Source of the DNA: Pristionchus mayeri
Lineage: Eukaryota > Nematoda > Chromadorea > Rhabditida > Neodiplogasteridae
DNA length: 64,000 bases
Assembly: GCA_036245805.1 (NCBI GenBank)
Contig: BTRK01000002.1
Span: 3,902,689-3,966,688, forward strand
Direction of reading: 5' to 3'
Below the pieces are notes generated by a model, which searched no databases, had not been told where the DNA came from, and saw only the letters and a list, made by a program, of their open reading frames with translations. Below, piece after piece: positions 11,551 through 26,900 of this stretch. How positions within the stretch are numbered: position 1 is the stretch's first letter; each line of letters opens with the position of its first letter. Position numbers and translations under genes: made by a program.

Positions 11551-13397
11551 CACACGTATCACGAGCCAGTCTAGGAGTGCGGGAACAAAACCATTTTTTT
11601 TTGCCTGATCTTTACTATATTTTAGTGGTAGAATACTCAGGACGGATGATGACGAAAAATATAGGTTATTGGTCCCAGAGCCGGCTTTTAGGAATTTTCC
11701 GGTTTTCCACCTGGCTATACTGTATATCAGCTCCCAGATGAGCTAGAAAGGTGGCTTTGGGCTCAAAATGTTCGGAAAATTATTATCAGCAACTTTTGTG
11801 TTGAAAACATTTTTGAAAAGTCAAAACTGGAAAAGCTATAGAAGAAAAACCAATTTTCGAGAAAGAAAAAAAATATTTTTCATATCACGCAGGAAACTTT
11901 CAATGGATTTGTATTGTATTAAATCAAAGAACAAACATTAATAATGTAGAAAAAATATTGAAGAGAGAAAAAGCTGACGCCTTTTTCAGGATTTTCGGCG
12001 CCAAACATGGTCATGTGGTAAACAATCAGAATATTTTCATTCCAGATATCCTTAATTTACTTTTTAGTTATAAATACAACCGATTTGAGTCATTTCTAGG
12101 ACATGAAAGTTTAATGATGCTCAAAAAACGAGAGTTCGGCTAACTTTCAAAAATCGATTTTCACATCCTCAATTTTCCCCAAATTTGGGCATTTATAATT
12201 TCTCACGTGGGTAAGTTCATCCAGGATCTGTATGTAATATTTGTAGTAGACTGCGACTAGATTTGATATTTATTGGAATTGGTAGATCCATGGTTTCGAA
12301 TCCCTTGGATTCTTCGCTCGAAAATGCCTCCACGGGAGTGTTACAAATTTTCAAAATTAGTTTTTAGCTGAGATTGTGTGATTACTGATCGGATTTGTGC
12401 ATTTAAAATCATATTTTGGACGGCTTATTAAGAAAACATAGCCAAAATGCAATATATCATGATTCGAAAATTATTAATTTTTTTCGATTTCTTTAGAAAA
12501 GTATTGATTCGTTAACTTCTCGGCTTATTGTGACTAATACGTTATTTTCGAGATTTTTGATCCACAAATCCGATCAGTAATCACACAATCTCAGCTGAAA
12601 ACTAATTTTGAAAATTTGTAACACTCCCGTGGAGGCATTTTCGAGCGAAGAATCCAAGGGATTCGAAACCATGGATCTACCAATTTCAATAAATATTAAA
12701 TCTAGTCGGAGTCTACTACAAATAATACATACAGATCCTGGATGAACTTACCCACGTGAAAAATTATAAATGCCCAAATTTGGGGAAAATTGAGGATGTG
12801 AAAATCGATTTTTTGAAAGTTAGCCGAACTCTCGTTTTTTGAGCATCATTAAACTTTCCTGTCCTAGAAATGACTCAAATCGGTTGTATTTATAACTAAA
12901 AAGTAAATTAAGGATACCACATGACCATGTTTGGCGCCGAAAATCCTGAAAAAGGCGTCAGCTTTTTCTCTCTTCAATATTTTTTTCTACATGTGTTAAT
13001 GTTTGTTCTTTGATTTAATTCAATAAAAATCCATTGAAAGTTTCCTGCGTGATATGGAAAATAATTTTTTTCTTTCTCGAAAATTGGTTTTTCTTCTATA
13101 GCTTTTCCAGTTTTGACTTTTCAAAAATGCTCTCAACACAAAAGTTGCTGAAAATAATTTTCCGAACATATTGAGCCCAAAGCCACCTTTCTAGCTCATC
13201 TGGGAGCTGATATACAGTATAGCCAGGTGGAAAACCGGAAAATTCCTAAAAGCCGGCTCTGGGACCAATAACCTATATTTTTCGAAATCATCCGTCCTGG
13301 GCATTCTACCACTAAAATATAGTAAAGATCAGGCAAAAAAAGTTTGGTTTTGTTCCCGGGGAGCTAATATTTCATTCACTGACTCGCGATACACGTG
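11551..13397. mobile_element. giant hairpin element, family A copy 1 (1.85 kb)
   Basis: The left end cacacgtatcacgagccagt pairs with the right end actgactcgcgatacacgtg. The two halves are reverse complements along nearly the whole length, with the centre near 12470. Subterminal blocks cagagccggcttttaggaa and ttccggttttccacctggct are shared with copies at 21.3 and 41.15 kb. Flanking ATAA on both sides looks like a 4-bp target duplication. No transposase is present. It is a non-autonomous foldback-type DNA transposon. Confidence 0.85.
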
Positions 13398-13404
13398 ATA
13401 AACC

Positions 13405-14767
<1,363 letters not shown>

Positions 14768-15114
14768 GTGATTCATTATATTTAAAAACAAAATTGAAAA
14801 GAACAGTAAAAGCTTGTGATGAAATTCTAGACGGCTGGGGGACTCGCTGGAATCGACGGAGGCAGCTCTTTTTTAGTTGTGGTAAGCTATTGTTTACTTA
14901 TTTCGAGTACAGCGGGACATATGTTTAGAAATCCTTTTTTATCCGATTAGCGTAATTCTTAGGACCATTTTATATATTGCCAATTTATTGTGATAACTAA
15001 ATATTTATTTCCTGTTCCAGATCACTTGCTTCTTCACTGGAGGAGCGGATTGTTTTGGTTAGTATTTGTTCACCTTTTGTATGTTTTGTGATAAAGTTAT
15101 TCCATCCATCTTAG

Positions 15115-15640
15115 ATTCGTTTATTACAATGGAACGAAAACAAATGTAAACATGAGACAGGGAGCGGGAAATGGGGGAGGAACTTAATCGTAGACGGGCC
15201 CTCCATTAGCCTTTGCCACCTTTTCCATTTGCCCTTGCATCCGTAGGATAGTTTGCGACAGAGTTCCTTGGTGAATCTGGTCGACCACCACTCCCTGATT
15301 CCCTTCTCGAGTACATCCAGTGATCCGGCCTTGTCCTCCGCCTGCAGCCACTGCTTCATAATGGCCCAGGCCATTTCCACCGGATTCAAATCCGGGGACT
15401 CCGCAGGCCAGTCAAGGGTCTTGAATAAAGGTTAGTCCTGGTATTTCCTAACCATGACTTAGACACCTGAATGCTCGAAACATGAAACTTCTTGTTGAAT
15501 AAAGTGACCTTTTTCTTCCCGATCTCGTGGCATTTTTCTACAATCTGCCCGTAGCTCAGTCCTGCTTCTCTCCTTCCGACTACTTTGTCCTTCCACGACC
15601 TTTCAGACATCTGGAACAGCCAATGAGAGAGTGAATAAAC
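15115..15640 (-). pseudogene. Tc1/mariner-like transposase remnant, internally deleted
   Basis: On the minus strand an N-terminal HTH-like segment (MSERSWKDKVVGRREAGLSY, 15545-15610) is followed after a short unrelated stretch by the catalytic-end motif DWPAESPDLNPVEMAWAIMK near 15355-15410 and a C-terminal tail with WWSTRFTKELCRKLSYGC. The SPDLNPxE motif is the third-catalytic-residue region of Tc1 transposases. About 150-200 residues of the middle are missing and the two parts are in different frames, so it is dead. Confidence 0.75.
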
Positions 15641-15861
15641 ATGCATGAATAACAAAATGTTGATCAGCTGAGACACGAATGGTCCTATGAAGTGATTTCA
15701 TCAGCATTACTCATGAGAAGCACTCCCTCGACCGTGATGAAATTCAGAGATAGGGGATCAGTGTACCTTATTCGCTCGTCTCATCTCGTTGTTCTCTTTG
15801 TTGACCTCTTGATTCGAATCTTTTACTGTTATTTCATATCTGATAATTCATTGTATCTTAG

Positions 15862-17707
15862 ATGTCATACTGCCTTGTGAAGATCGGCGATCGGTATGAG
15901 ATCACCGACCGCACTTTCATTCGAGGCCCGGAGTTGGCATGGGAGGATATCGAAGTAGTGAAGAAGGGAGGGAAGACAAGGGTAAAGGCTCTGTACGTCA
16001 ATGGGGGGAAGAGAGATGAGATGGAAAAGCTGCTGAAGGATGCTGTCAACGGGGAAATCAGGCAGCCTCGCAAGAGAAAGGAACCAGTAGGTTGATCTTG
16101 TCGTTCACTACCGTAATCTTTGACCAGTGTAGCCTTTGATCTTTGCAGTTCTCAATTGTTGAGCCTGCCGAATCTGATGTGGAAGAGGAGGGGAAGAGAT
16201 CTCGTCCAATGCGTGCCGCCTCGAGATTCATGCAAGTTCTCGAGATGTCTCCCGACCTCACTCCGGACCTCAAACGAGTGAAGAAAGAGCGAGGAACCTC
16301 CATCCCTCCAGTGGCAGACACTCCCGCTACCAGTCATCCTCCCAAGTCAACCTTCTCATCCAAGAAGAAGAACACTGGCGCCCCTCCCGCCCCAATGACT
16401 GCTCTCACTCATCTGCCCACACCCATCCCTTCTCCCCCAATCGGTATTGACTTCTCTCTTTATTATTTGTAGACTACCCGTTTTCAGGTACGGTAACTCT
16501 GGATACGATCTACCGATTTTTGGTTGATCTGAAGGGAAACTTCGAGAAGTTGAACGCTCGGCAGGACAGATTGGAGAGGACCTGTAGAGAAATCTATAAT
16601 GACACTGTTGGAGTGAGACACGAGGTAAACCAACCCTTACTCATCATGTTTGAACGTGCTCACATCTTTTCTCAGAGCCGCCTCCTGGTGGAATCCAGCA
16701 AGGAGGGGTTGACCAAGATCACTAAGTTGGAGAGTACTGTAGCTGATCTGAAGGAGAGACTCCCTCCTCCCGAGAAAGGTCAGTCAATCAGTCCTACATC
16801 CACTCCTATTCCTACTGATCGATCAATTGTGATCTCTACAGGCCCTCTCTATGGAATCTACGAGGGAATCACAGAAGAGATGGTAGCAGCAATCGACGAC
16901 ACTGAGGAAAGCATCGAATGCTTCGCCGGAAAACTGGACGTCCTTCTCTTCCACTCCTCCACTCTGAGCCATCCAGATCGGGACCAGGAAAAGCTGGAGT
17001 GGCTGATCAAGGTACCGTTTATACGATTCAATATATTAGCAGATGTAATAATATGTTCACCTCAGGTTGTTCTCCATCGTCGGCGGATTACTGTGAAGGC
17101 ACAGAAGAGGAAGTGGAAAGGACTCATCCTTGGCCGAATCAACCACAATGCTAGACGCGAGGAGGGAAAACAGCAGGAGAGACTTGTGGTGTCTCAGCCG
17201 AGAAGGGCTGTCTACACACCCCCTGTCCTTCTTTCTGCCGTAAGACCCTCTAGCACCGCGGCTCAGTTCCCCTCCACTCCCCGTGTCTCCTCTCCTCTCA
17301 CGACAACTAGTCACTTCCCCTCTACTCCCCGTGTCTCTTCTTCTCTCACCATGGCGAGTCAATTCCCCTCCACTCCTCGTGCCCCTTCTCTCGCCACGGC
17401 TAGTCACTTTCCCTCCACTACTTCTATTCCATCTCCCCTCTTTAGAAATAATGCTTCCTATATTTCCCGTCAAGCTTCATCCGTTTCTCGCACCTCTAGC
17501 TCGACTTCCAATTACGCCACAGTTCCCCGTGCATCCTCCTCTCTATCCAGACCTTATTCAACTCAAATGTTCCCCTCAACCTCTGTATATCACAGCCAAC
17601 GTTCTGTTTCTGCTTCAATGAGTTACATGAATGCACCTATCACTAACCATCTCGAAGAAGAAGATAATGGTAACAATTTCGACGACTACTCCCTCGCCTA
17701 TGACTAA
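15862..17707 (+). CDS. six-exon, 523-aa nuclear-type protein, possibly BEN-domain-like
   Basis: Exons are 15862-16086, 16149-16443, 16488-16624, 16676-16778, 16842-17011 and 17066-17707, all GT-AG, with phases that close to a single 524-codon frame. The N-terminus (residues 1-60; YCLVKIGDRYEI, WEDIEVVKK, VKALYVNGGKRDEME) resembles the short beta-rich domain that precedes BEN domains in some animal proteins. Residues 65-170 are a basic, Pro/Ser-rich linker, and 180-240 are coiled-coil-like. A helical stretch at 250-320 (CFAGKLDVLLFHSSTL, EKLEWLIK, WKGLILGRINHNARR) could be a BEN domain. The C-terminus has repeated FPSTPR-V-SS units. No membrane span is present. The BEN assignment is tentative; the exon structure is well supported. 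The gene sits entirely between the two arms of the rps-22-like inverted duplication. Confidence 0.7.
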
Positions 17708-19196
<1,489 letters not shown>

Positions 19197-19579
19197 ACGA
19201 ATTAATAACTAAATTCAGAAACGGCTGGGCATTATGACACAAATAGTAATAATTAATTGAAGGCACGATTGACATATTACCATTTGTTGTCAGGCTCAAA
19301 TGCGTTGTATTGTTTGAACCGAATTCGTTATTTGATCACATATATCCTCGAGATTAAATTGAAATACCTTCAATAAACATAACTTATTAATTAGTTTTAT
19401 TAAGTTTTTCTCAAAAAAAGAAATAAGTGAACGAGAAAAATAATGAACGGAATAAATGAATGAAATAACGAATGAAATGTTTTATGCGATACACCAAATG
19501 TGAGCTTGAAAGTTTTCATTTTAATATTTCGAATTGCTCCATTGTTGTTGTGTTCCCACTCCACGGAACTTGAACTAAA

Positions 19580-20110
19580 CGAACATTGGTAAAATCAATT
19601 TCCAATATATCGATAATACCATCGCTCCTCGGACATTTACGGCTCCGTTCGGCTTCCAACTTGCTTTCATCGTATTGGATTTAGACGTTCGGAATTTCGA
19701 GCCAGTAATCCCTCCAGTTAGGCTAAAAATATATCGCAATATGTATGAAAGGAATGAAAAAAAGCACTTTGCGATTATGTTTCCCTCCGATTCTCCTTCG
19801 TAGAGCACCAAGTGGTCACAACACGAGTTAGCTTCGAGAAGCAACACCTTTGAATCAGGCAATGGCAATTAATTAAGAAATGCTAATCAACCGCATGTGT
19901 GTCGCACCTCGATTTCCACTAGTTTTCCAGAGTCAACAGTCATAAGGAAGTCGCAAGCTGTCGAAGCATCGGCGGGAAAGCCGATGCTTCGGAGTGTGAA
20001 TCTGAATAACCTACGGTAAACAGAGGTCCGTTTTCAACATGTGTTGTAATGCGCGGACATGCAAGGCTGTCATTTCTGGGCGTGTTCATGATTTGGATGC
20101 GTGCACGCCA
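19580..20110 (-). pseudogene. CUB-domain fragment of a second lectin gene, frameshifted
   Basis: The minus strand carries a CUB module paralogous to the one at 8.3-8.75 kb: FPADASTACDFLMTVDSGKL near 19910-19980, VLLLEANSCCDHLVLYEGES near 19790-19855, and SNTMKASWKPNGAVNVRGAM near 19620-19700. A 7-base insertion near 19975-19990 shifts the frame between IHTP and GFPADAS and creates a perfect hairpin. No CTLD exons were found upstream, so only the CUB end survives. Confidence 0.65.
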
Positions 20111-20184
20111 GATTGTGAATAGCATTCTAATTATTACTTGTGAATAACATTATTACTACTAAAGATGATCTATGGGGAACTGTT

Positions 20185-20405
20185 GTCAGAATCACGACGA
20201 AATTCTTGCTGAGCACTTTACGAACTCTGAACATCGCATAGCACACAGGAATATAGCACATCATTCCCAGAATACCATAGATCAACTGGATCGAATTTCA
20301 CAACAACATCTCCTTGGAAGACTGATGATGTACCGCGATAGCGACCTGCTGACTCGAGGGGCTGATTCGCCTATTGACAACGCCAAAAGTGCACAAACAG
20401 CTAGT
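20185..20405 (-). pseudogene. first-exon copy of a serpentine receptor, frameshifted
   Basis: About 420 bp (20191-20610) repeats 63170-63580. The minus-strand exon encodes FDPVDLWYSGND as in the intact gene. A 7-base insertion (atagcac on the plus strand, duplicating an identical string about ten bases away) then shifts the frame. The rest of the receptor does not follow on this side. Confidence 0.65.
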
Positions 20406-20617
20406 TAGCCATGATTTAGTCAAAGATGTCCGATCATTACACTGCAACTGGATAAATGTTACTGACTATGCACAACATAACCACATATATCTGCCTTACA
20501 ATGTTGTTAACAAACTGAAGTGAATGCATCGTGAGCATTACCAAAAACACTAGGTGGCATAATATTTGAGTAGCTTATTATCACAAAGTATTTGCATGTA
20601 TCATATACTTGCTCTAA

Positions 20618-20743
20618 GTTGTTTCACAATGGGTTAAGACGAAGATGCTAGATGAGTATTTGTGGGATGTATGACGTCACGTTGTTTCACAATGGGTTAA
20701 GACGAAGATGCTAGATGAGTATTTGTGGGATGTATGACGTCAT
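20618..20743. repeat. 63-bp tandem repeat, two copies
   Basis: The units 20618-20680 and 20681-20743 (gttgtttcacaatgggttaa ... atgacgtca) are identical except at the last base. This is a recent local duplication without coding content. Confidence 0.9.
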
Positions 20744-20869
20744 TTTATTGATGCGAAAACTTCGAATCGGTCCGGGAAAAGCAAGCGTGTGTATGACGAA
20801 ATCATGCTGATCCATCGACTTACACGACTCGTTTTTCTTGCTCGTCTCTCAAACAGACTAGATAGTGTC

Positions 20870-21230
20870 GGAAGATATAGAAACTTTGGATATTTTTTTG
20901 CTCTAAATTTATGCAAGGTCTCACACTGCGGGTCCTAGTGAAAACATATCCGTAGTACAACACGTTGATCACTAAATTGCAGTCATTGCCACAATTGAAG
21001 GGTTTAACCATGGGAATAAAACACTGGAGCAGTTAATCGATTACTTGCGTTGGTAATTAAGTCACATTCATTAGTGCTCACTGCAGAATTTAGTAAGCAC
21101 AATAAAAATGAAAAATCACTGTAATTAGAGTTGACAAATTGAGTGGCAAACATACAGAAACTAATGAGTAAGAACGAAATTTCCTGCATAATAAATAAGT
21201 TGCGCATTTTGATTAAACTCGAAATCTTAG
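20870..21230 (-). pseudogene. 3' remnant of another serpentine receptor (TM6-TM7 region)
   Basis: A hydrophobic segment (QEISFLLISFCMFATQFVNS) at 21130-21190 resembles the TM6 exon of the receptor at 62 kb (FFIISLCIFLSQFVNVLVAV). After an acceptor near 20974, the other frame gives a TM7-like TTDMFSLGPAV followed by a stop. The order on the strand places this 5' of the exon-1 copy at 20.2 kb, so it belongs to a different, largely lost gene. Recognition rests on pattern only. Confidence 0.45.
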
Positions 21231-21270
21231 AGATACTGATAAAATAGATCCTCGTAACTTCAGTATATAA

Positions 21271-23170
21271 TGTATCACGAGTATCACGAGTCAGTGGAGG
21301 AGAGCGAGAACATTTTGAAAAATTTTATTTCGTATTTGCCCCATATTATGGTGGGATAGTACCCTGGAGTGAAGATTTCGAAAAATATAGGTCATTGGTC
21401 CCAGAGCCGGCTTTTAGAAATTTTCCGGTTTTCAACCTGGCTATGCCGTACCTCTGCTCCCAGACGAGCTACAAGGGTGGTTTTGGTCTCAAAATGATCA
21501 GAAAATTATTCCGAACAACTTTCTTGTTGAAAACTTTTCTGTGAAACGTAAACCTGATAAGTTGTATCCAAAAAAACAAATTCTGTATCAAAAAACAATT
21601 TTTTCTCCATCACGGAGGAAACTTTTTTCCCCCATAAAATGAAAGAATAAGTCCCTATCTGTCTAGGAAAAATGTAAATTCAGGATTTAAAGGTTGATCA
21701 TATCGCGAAATTTTTAGTCAAAGTTGGCACTTTGGCTACAAATCTACAAAAATTGCTCCTGCTCGATTTCAATTGACTACTGATTATGAACTATCGGTGG
21801 TTTTCGAGTTTTAGTCATTGGATGTTCACAATAGCCACCTGAAATGTGGAGTTAGAATTACTTTGAAAAATTGATTTTCTCATTCTCGATTTTGACCGAG
21901 TTTACGCGCAGCTAAAGTCCAAATGTAATAGCTATACCCGTGACACCCTAGCAAACATTTTAGTAAATCCCGACATGTACACAATTATGTTGCAAATGTC
22001 CACCTAAAGCTTTCGACATTCTACTTAAATGTGATCAAACCTGCTCAAAATGAGAGAGTGTAAAATGTCATTGATCATTTTAAAATCACCTGATCAAGAT
22101 AGTATTCTTATATAAGGTGCAAAATTATTTTTAGGAGAATGCCAGCCGTATTATTCAGAAAACTAACCAATTCGATAGATTTTGAAAGAAATCAAAATTC
22201 AAATAATCTGAAAATTAATTTTTTTCTGTAATTAAATAAAGAATGTAAAATCCAATAATATCTCATTTATATGACCCCAATAAGAATTTTCAAACGTTAA
22301 ACTTGTCAATATTTACACAACTTTAGTTTAAAATGATCAATGATATTTTGCACACTCTCATTTTGAGCATGTTTGAGCACATTTAAGTAGAATGTCGAAA
22401 GCTTTAGGTGGACCTTTGCAACATAATTGTGTACATATCGGGGTTTAATAAAATGTTTGCTAGGGCGTTACGGGTATAGCAATTATATAGCTGCGCGTAA
22501 CTTTAGCTTTAGCTGCGCGTAAACTCGGTCAAAATCGAGAATGAGAAAATCAATTTTTCAAATTGATTCGAACTTCACATTTCAAGTGGCTATTGTAAAC
22601 ATCCAATGACTAAAACTCGAAAACCACCGATAGTTCATAATCAGTAGTCAATTGAAATCGAGCAGGAGCAATTTTTGTAGATTTGTAGCCAAAGTGCCAA
22701 CTTTGACTAAAAATTTCGCGATATGATCAACCTTTAAATCCTGAATTTACATTTTTCCTAGACAGATAGGGACTTATTCTTTCATTTTATGGAAAAAAAA
22801 TCCCGTGAAAGTTTCCTCCGTAATGGAGAAAAAATTGTTTTTTGATACAGAATTTGGTTTTTTGGATACAACTTGTCAGGTTCACGTTTCACAGAAAAGT
22901 TTTCAACAAGAAAGTTGTTCGGAATAATTTTCTGATCATTTTGAGACCAAAACCACCCCGGTAGCTCATCTGGGAGCAGAGGTACGACATAGCCAGGTTG
23001 AAAACCGGAAAATTTCTAAAAGCCGGCTCTGGGACCAATGACCTATATTTTTCGAAATCTTCACTCCAGGGTATTATCCCACCATAATATGGGGCAAATA
23101 CGAAATAAAAATTGTCAAAATCTTCTCGAGAGGTCTCTTTTTCATCCACTGACTCGTGATACGCGTGGTA
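21271..23170. mobile_element. giant hairpin element, family A copy 2 (1.9 kb)
   Basis: The ends are tgtatcacgagtatcacgag and ctgactcgtgatacgcgtgg. Subterminal blocks (ccagagccggcttttagaaa, tggctatgccgtacc) match copies 1 and 3. The halves pair across a centre near 22220. The inner stem sequence is unrelated to that of the other copies. There is no coding cap. The left end carries a short duplication of the terminal gtatcacga. Confidence 0.85.
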
Positions 23171-23900
23171 TATATAATGCATTGGCAATCTGCTGGGATT
23201 ATGATCCATGGGCGTTCATTGATCTGTTCATAACAGAGGAAATCTGATACAATTTAGATTCTCCCTGTAGTTTCCGTACAACAAAAAAGTAACATATGCT
23301 GGAAATTTCCCCCCTGGCATAGTTTTTCACGTAGATCACGAAAATCGACCTTAGTAAGCCGAATCTCTCACCCCTCATTTCCTGTGGCGCACCTCAACGG
23401 CGAGGTCGTTTTTTGCAAATCGTGGGAAAACATGAGACCTTTGAAATTTATAATATTGAAAAGTGTCTTGATTTGGGCTCTTAATAATGCAGCGAATCGA
23501 TCGCGTGAAGCGATGTAGACAATTTCACGGAGGGTCACACGCTGCTTTTCGGTGTTTACCTCCTGCGGATGTACGACAAATTTTATGCTATTTGACCTGA
23601 TAAATACATGGAAATAATAACTGATCATTACTGAAAATGCATTCACTAAAGCGATACTATGTTCAATAATATTAAAAGAAACATATAATATTCATCGCAA
23701 AAAAAAAGATTGATAACTATCGTTGTCCACTATTTGCCTTGCTCTTTCCAGCTGCTTTGATCTCTTTTTTATCCTTACTGAATTTGTATATTTTTTTTGT
23801 TTTTCAAAATATTGCAATGACATACCTCTGCTTCTCGCTTCTTCTTGCTTTTTTGATATCATTTAGGATAATTTCCCCTTGAGCGTTGATTTAATCTTTA
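23171..23900. other. intergenic, with a repeat block shared with 31.45 kb
   Basis: At 23308-23430 a block (tttttcacgtagatcacgaa ... cctgtggcgcacctca) matches 31445-31550 at roughly 75-80 percent by eye. No gene was supported. Confidence 0.5.
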
Positions 23901-23904
23901 TCTT

Positions 23905-26900
23905 CTAGATCTCTGTGCAGCAGGAGGATCACAATCTTAAAAATTTACTCTCATTACCATGACAGTTCCAACTCCCAGCACAGATCCAATCAATCTGAGA
24001 TCGATTATGATTATCTTTTATAGAGAACACTTCCCTCCATTCGGGAAACATCTTGCGATACAAAAATGTTGAAACAAGAGTCCCATTCCCCAAGTTTTTG
24101 GGGAATTTCACGCCATGTATGATACTCCGAACTGAAAGTCAATACTACAAATTTGGTCGGTATAGTAAAATAACCTAGTTCTTTCCAGTGTTGATAATGT
24201 TCGAAGCACGTCCGACGTATTTCACTTGTTTTCTTCAATTAAATTTGCATTTAACAATTGTAATTTTTCAAAACTACTTCCTTATATTTGAAGTGTGTAA
24301 TAAATGTTCTCAATATCTCCTCACCCGAGTCTGTCGAGAACTTGAAATAACATTTTTGAGATTATTTTTTTTCAAAAATTTACTTACAATTGCTATCTTT
24401 CGAATAGTGCATTTAAACTCGCAATTCCCCGTGCAATAAGGCTTTTCAAATTTCATATCTTAATGTTTTCAAATCAACTGTTTTGCTTATTAAATTTTGT
24501 AAAATATACCTTCATGATAAATATCTTCGAGTATGGTAAAATGATCGTAATCGTTTTCTATTGGTTGATGAATTTGTGTGCAGATGTTATGTCCCAGAAC
24601 GTAGTCAACTTTTGTGTATGTAGTTTTAAACTCCTGAAAGCAACGGATACGTGATGATATCCATAATGACATGTAACCTTATGGTAGTGTAGAACTTTTG
24701 TGTACCAATTAGAATGAAGCTTATCGCAAAGCCAAACGAAGTTTTCAGAAAATAATTTCCGGCACACTCTCTCAACGTCGGGAACAACGCAGTTTAGGTC
24801 TCCAGAAAAAACAACTGTAATAATCAACTTGAGATCCATGATTTCGAAGTGTAAACTTCTAATATTTTTCATATCAAACTGTTGCTGGACCAATTCAGTC
24901 TTGATTTGGATCAAAGCGTCTCTCAAATGCGCTCTGTTCGGTTCCGTTTTCTTTTCTTCTTCAGTTTTCTTATCTATGATATTCTGATCTTCGTTTGTCT
25001 TGACCAGCTCGACATTTCCTTCCTTCTCAGATTTCTTCTCGTCTTTTTCCGTCTTATTATGATGTATATAGCAACAAACGTGATGAATCATATTCATCCT
25101 ATCATGTACGGCCGCAATGGAATAACTGCCATCTGCATAGATTCGGAAGTTAGTTACCCTCTAGTGATTAAACCTACTTTTACAACAGTTGTCGATAGTT
25201 TTCTCGAAACGACCGCCTTCGTTAGCGACCTTGCGAACTAGAATTGCCGCGGCTCTTTCCATGTTGATATGATCTTTGCTATCTCTTTGGCGTTCTCTAT
25301 TGGGGTAACTTACTCTGAACATACTCACGTGAAGTGAAATGAAAAAAATACAAACATACGCCAGTATATCGTAGTTCAAAGTATTCTCAACGAATTTTTT
25401 TAAATCAGTTTCCTTCACAAAACGAATCTCGTTGAATTTTAATAGTACTGGTTCATATTTCCGCACATATCTAAATAAAATTGTACGTAAACGATCAAAT
25501 AATACGTTTTTACGGTTTATTATTTAGCAATGCGATATGGTGAACACTTACTCTTCTAAGACTTTCCATCGTTCCGTATGAACAATCCCTTTTTCGTTCC
25601 CGGTTCCTTTCCACGAGTCAATGTTCCAGTATAAGCATCGATCAAACGCCTGAAAGATGATTGACAATTCCCTTCTCAAATACATACATTATGGGAACTG
25701 TCAACATTTAATAATATTGTTACCTTTGTTTCAATAATTTTATGCGCATCCGGAGTTATAGTGGCTGAATCAGTATTGGATTGGTTCTCCGAATCTGAAC
25801 GGAGATATGCACCGAATATGTTCGAATGTAATTAGTACATCCATTTGTTTAAAAAAATATCATTGGTTGATTCGCGAATATCGTTTAAATTTTCATATAA
25901 TTGGTCAACAAGGTCAACCAACCGTTCAATAAATTTGGAAAAGCTTCATGAGGTTCAGCTGCACGAGGGTTTGTAGAATCAATGTATGCAATGACCGCCT
26001 CGAATTGCTCTCTATTGATACCTGAATTGATCATATTATGTTCGCTCATTTGACAACATACCAAAATTCTATACATGACAGATCAATCTCACCATTTCCT
26101 CCTGTTTCATCGCAAAAACGATAGAACAAATGGTGCTGATCACTTTGGGTATATGTGCTAAACAATTTTTGTTAAACCTCTCTTGAATGATTAAATCCAC
26201 TATGAGGTAGCATCCGATTTTAAGTTTTTTTAGTATTTGAATTTTTTTTGCGAAAAAAATATACAGCAGATGCCTCCGCTGTTTTCATGGGCAGGAATCC
26301 GTTCCAAGCAAGGGGTCCCTACCAAAACGTCCCCCCTCTCCCTCTGGCAGTCCCCGCCTCTCTAATCAAATTTTGAAGTTTTAATTACATAACTCAATTA
26401 ATATTGGTTTAACAGCTTCGCTCTTTCTTGATTGTCAAAGAACATGAGATGTTCTATCTTTTGTATGTTGATGACTAAGAGCTTAGACTCATATGAACTT
26501 CGCTATACTATCAATTGCGATAATTTTTGATAATTATCGCAATTGATAGTGTAGCGAAGTTCATGTGAGTCTGAGCTCTTAGTCATCAACATACAAAAGA
26601 TAGAACAGCTCATGTTCTTTGACAATCAAGAAAGAGCGAAGCTTTTAAACCAATATTAATTGAGTTATGTAATTAAAACTTCAAAATTTGATTAGAGAGG
26701 CGGGACTGCCAGAGGGAGAGGGGGGACGTTTTGATAGGGACCCCCAAGCAAGCTCACTGATGTGCGACTTCCGAGCTCCTTTGTTGAGAGCATTCCTCAT
26801 TTCCATTAGCCAATACATAGTTCGATGAAGCCAAAGAAGCATCTGTAAATTAAAAAATTGCTAAACAATCGCGCTTAGATATAACATAAATACAGAGAAC

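Noticed and set aside
17057..17473. 138-aa minus-strand ORF rich in Gly/Arg
   Set aside because: It is the antisense shadow of the Pro/Ser/Thr repeats in the last exon of the 523-aa gene.
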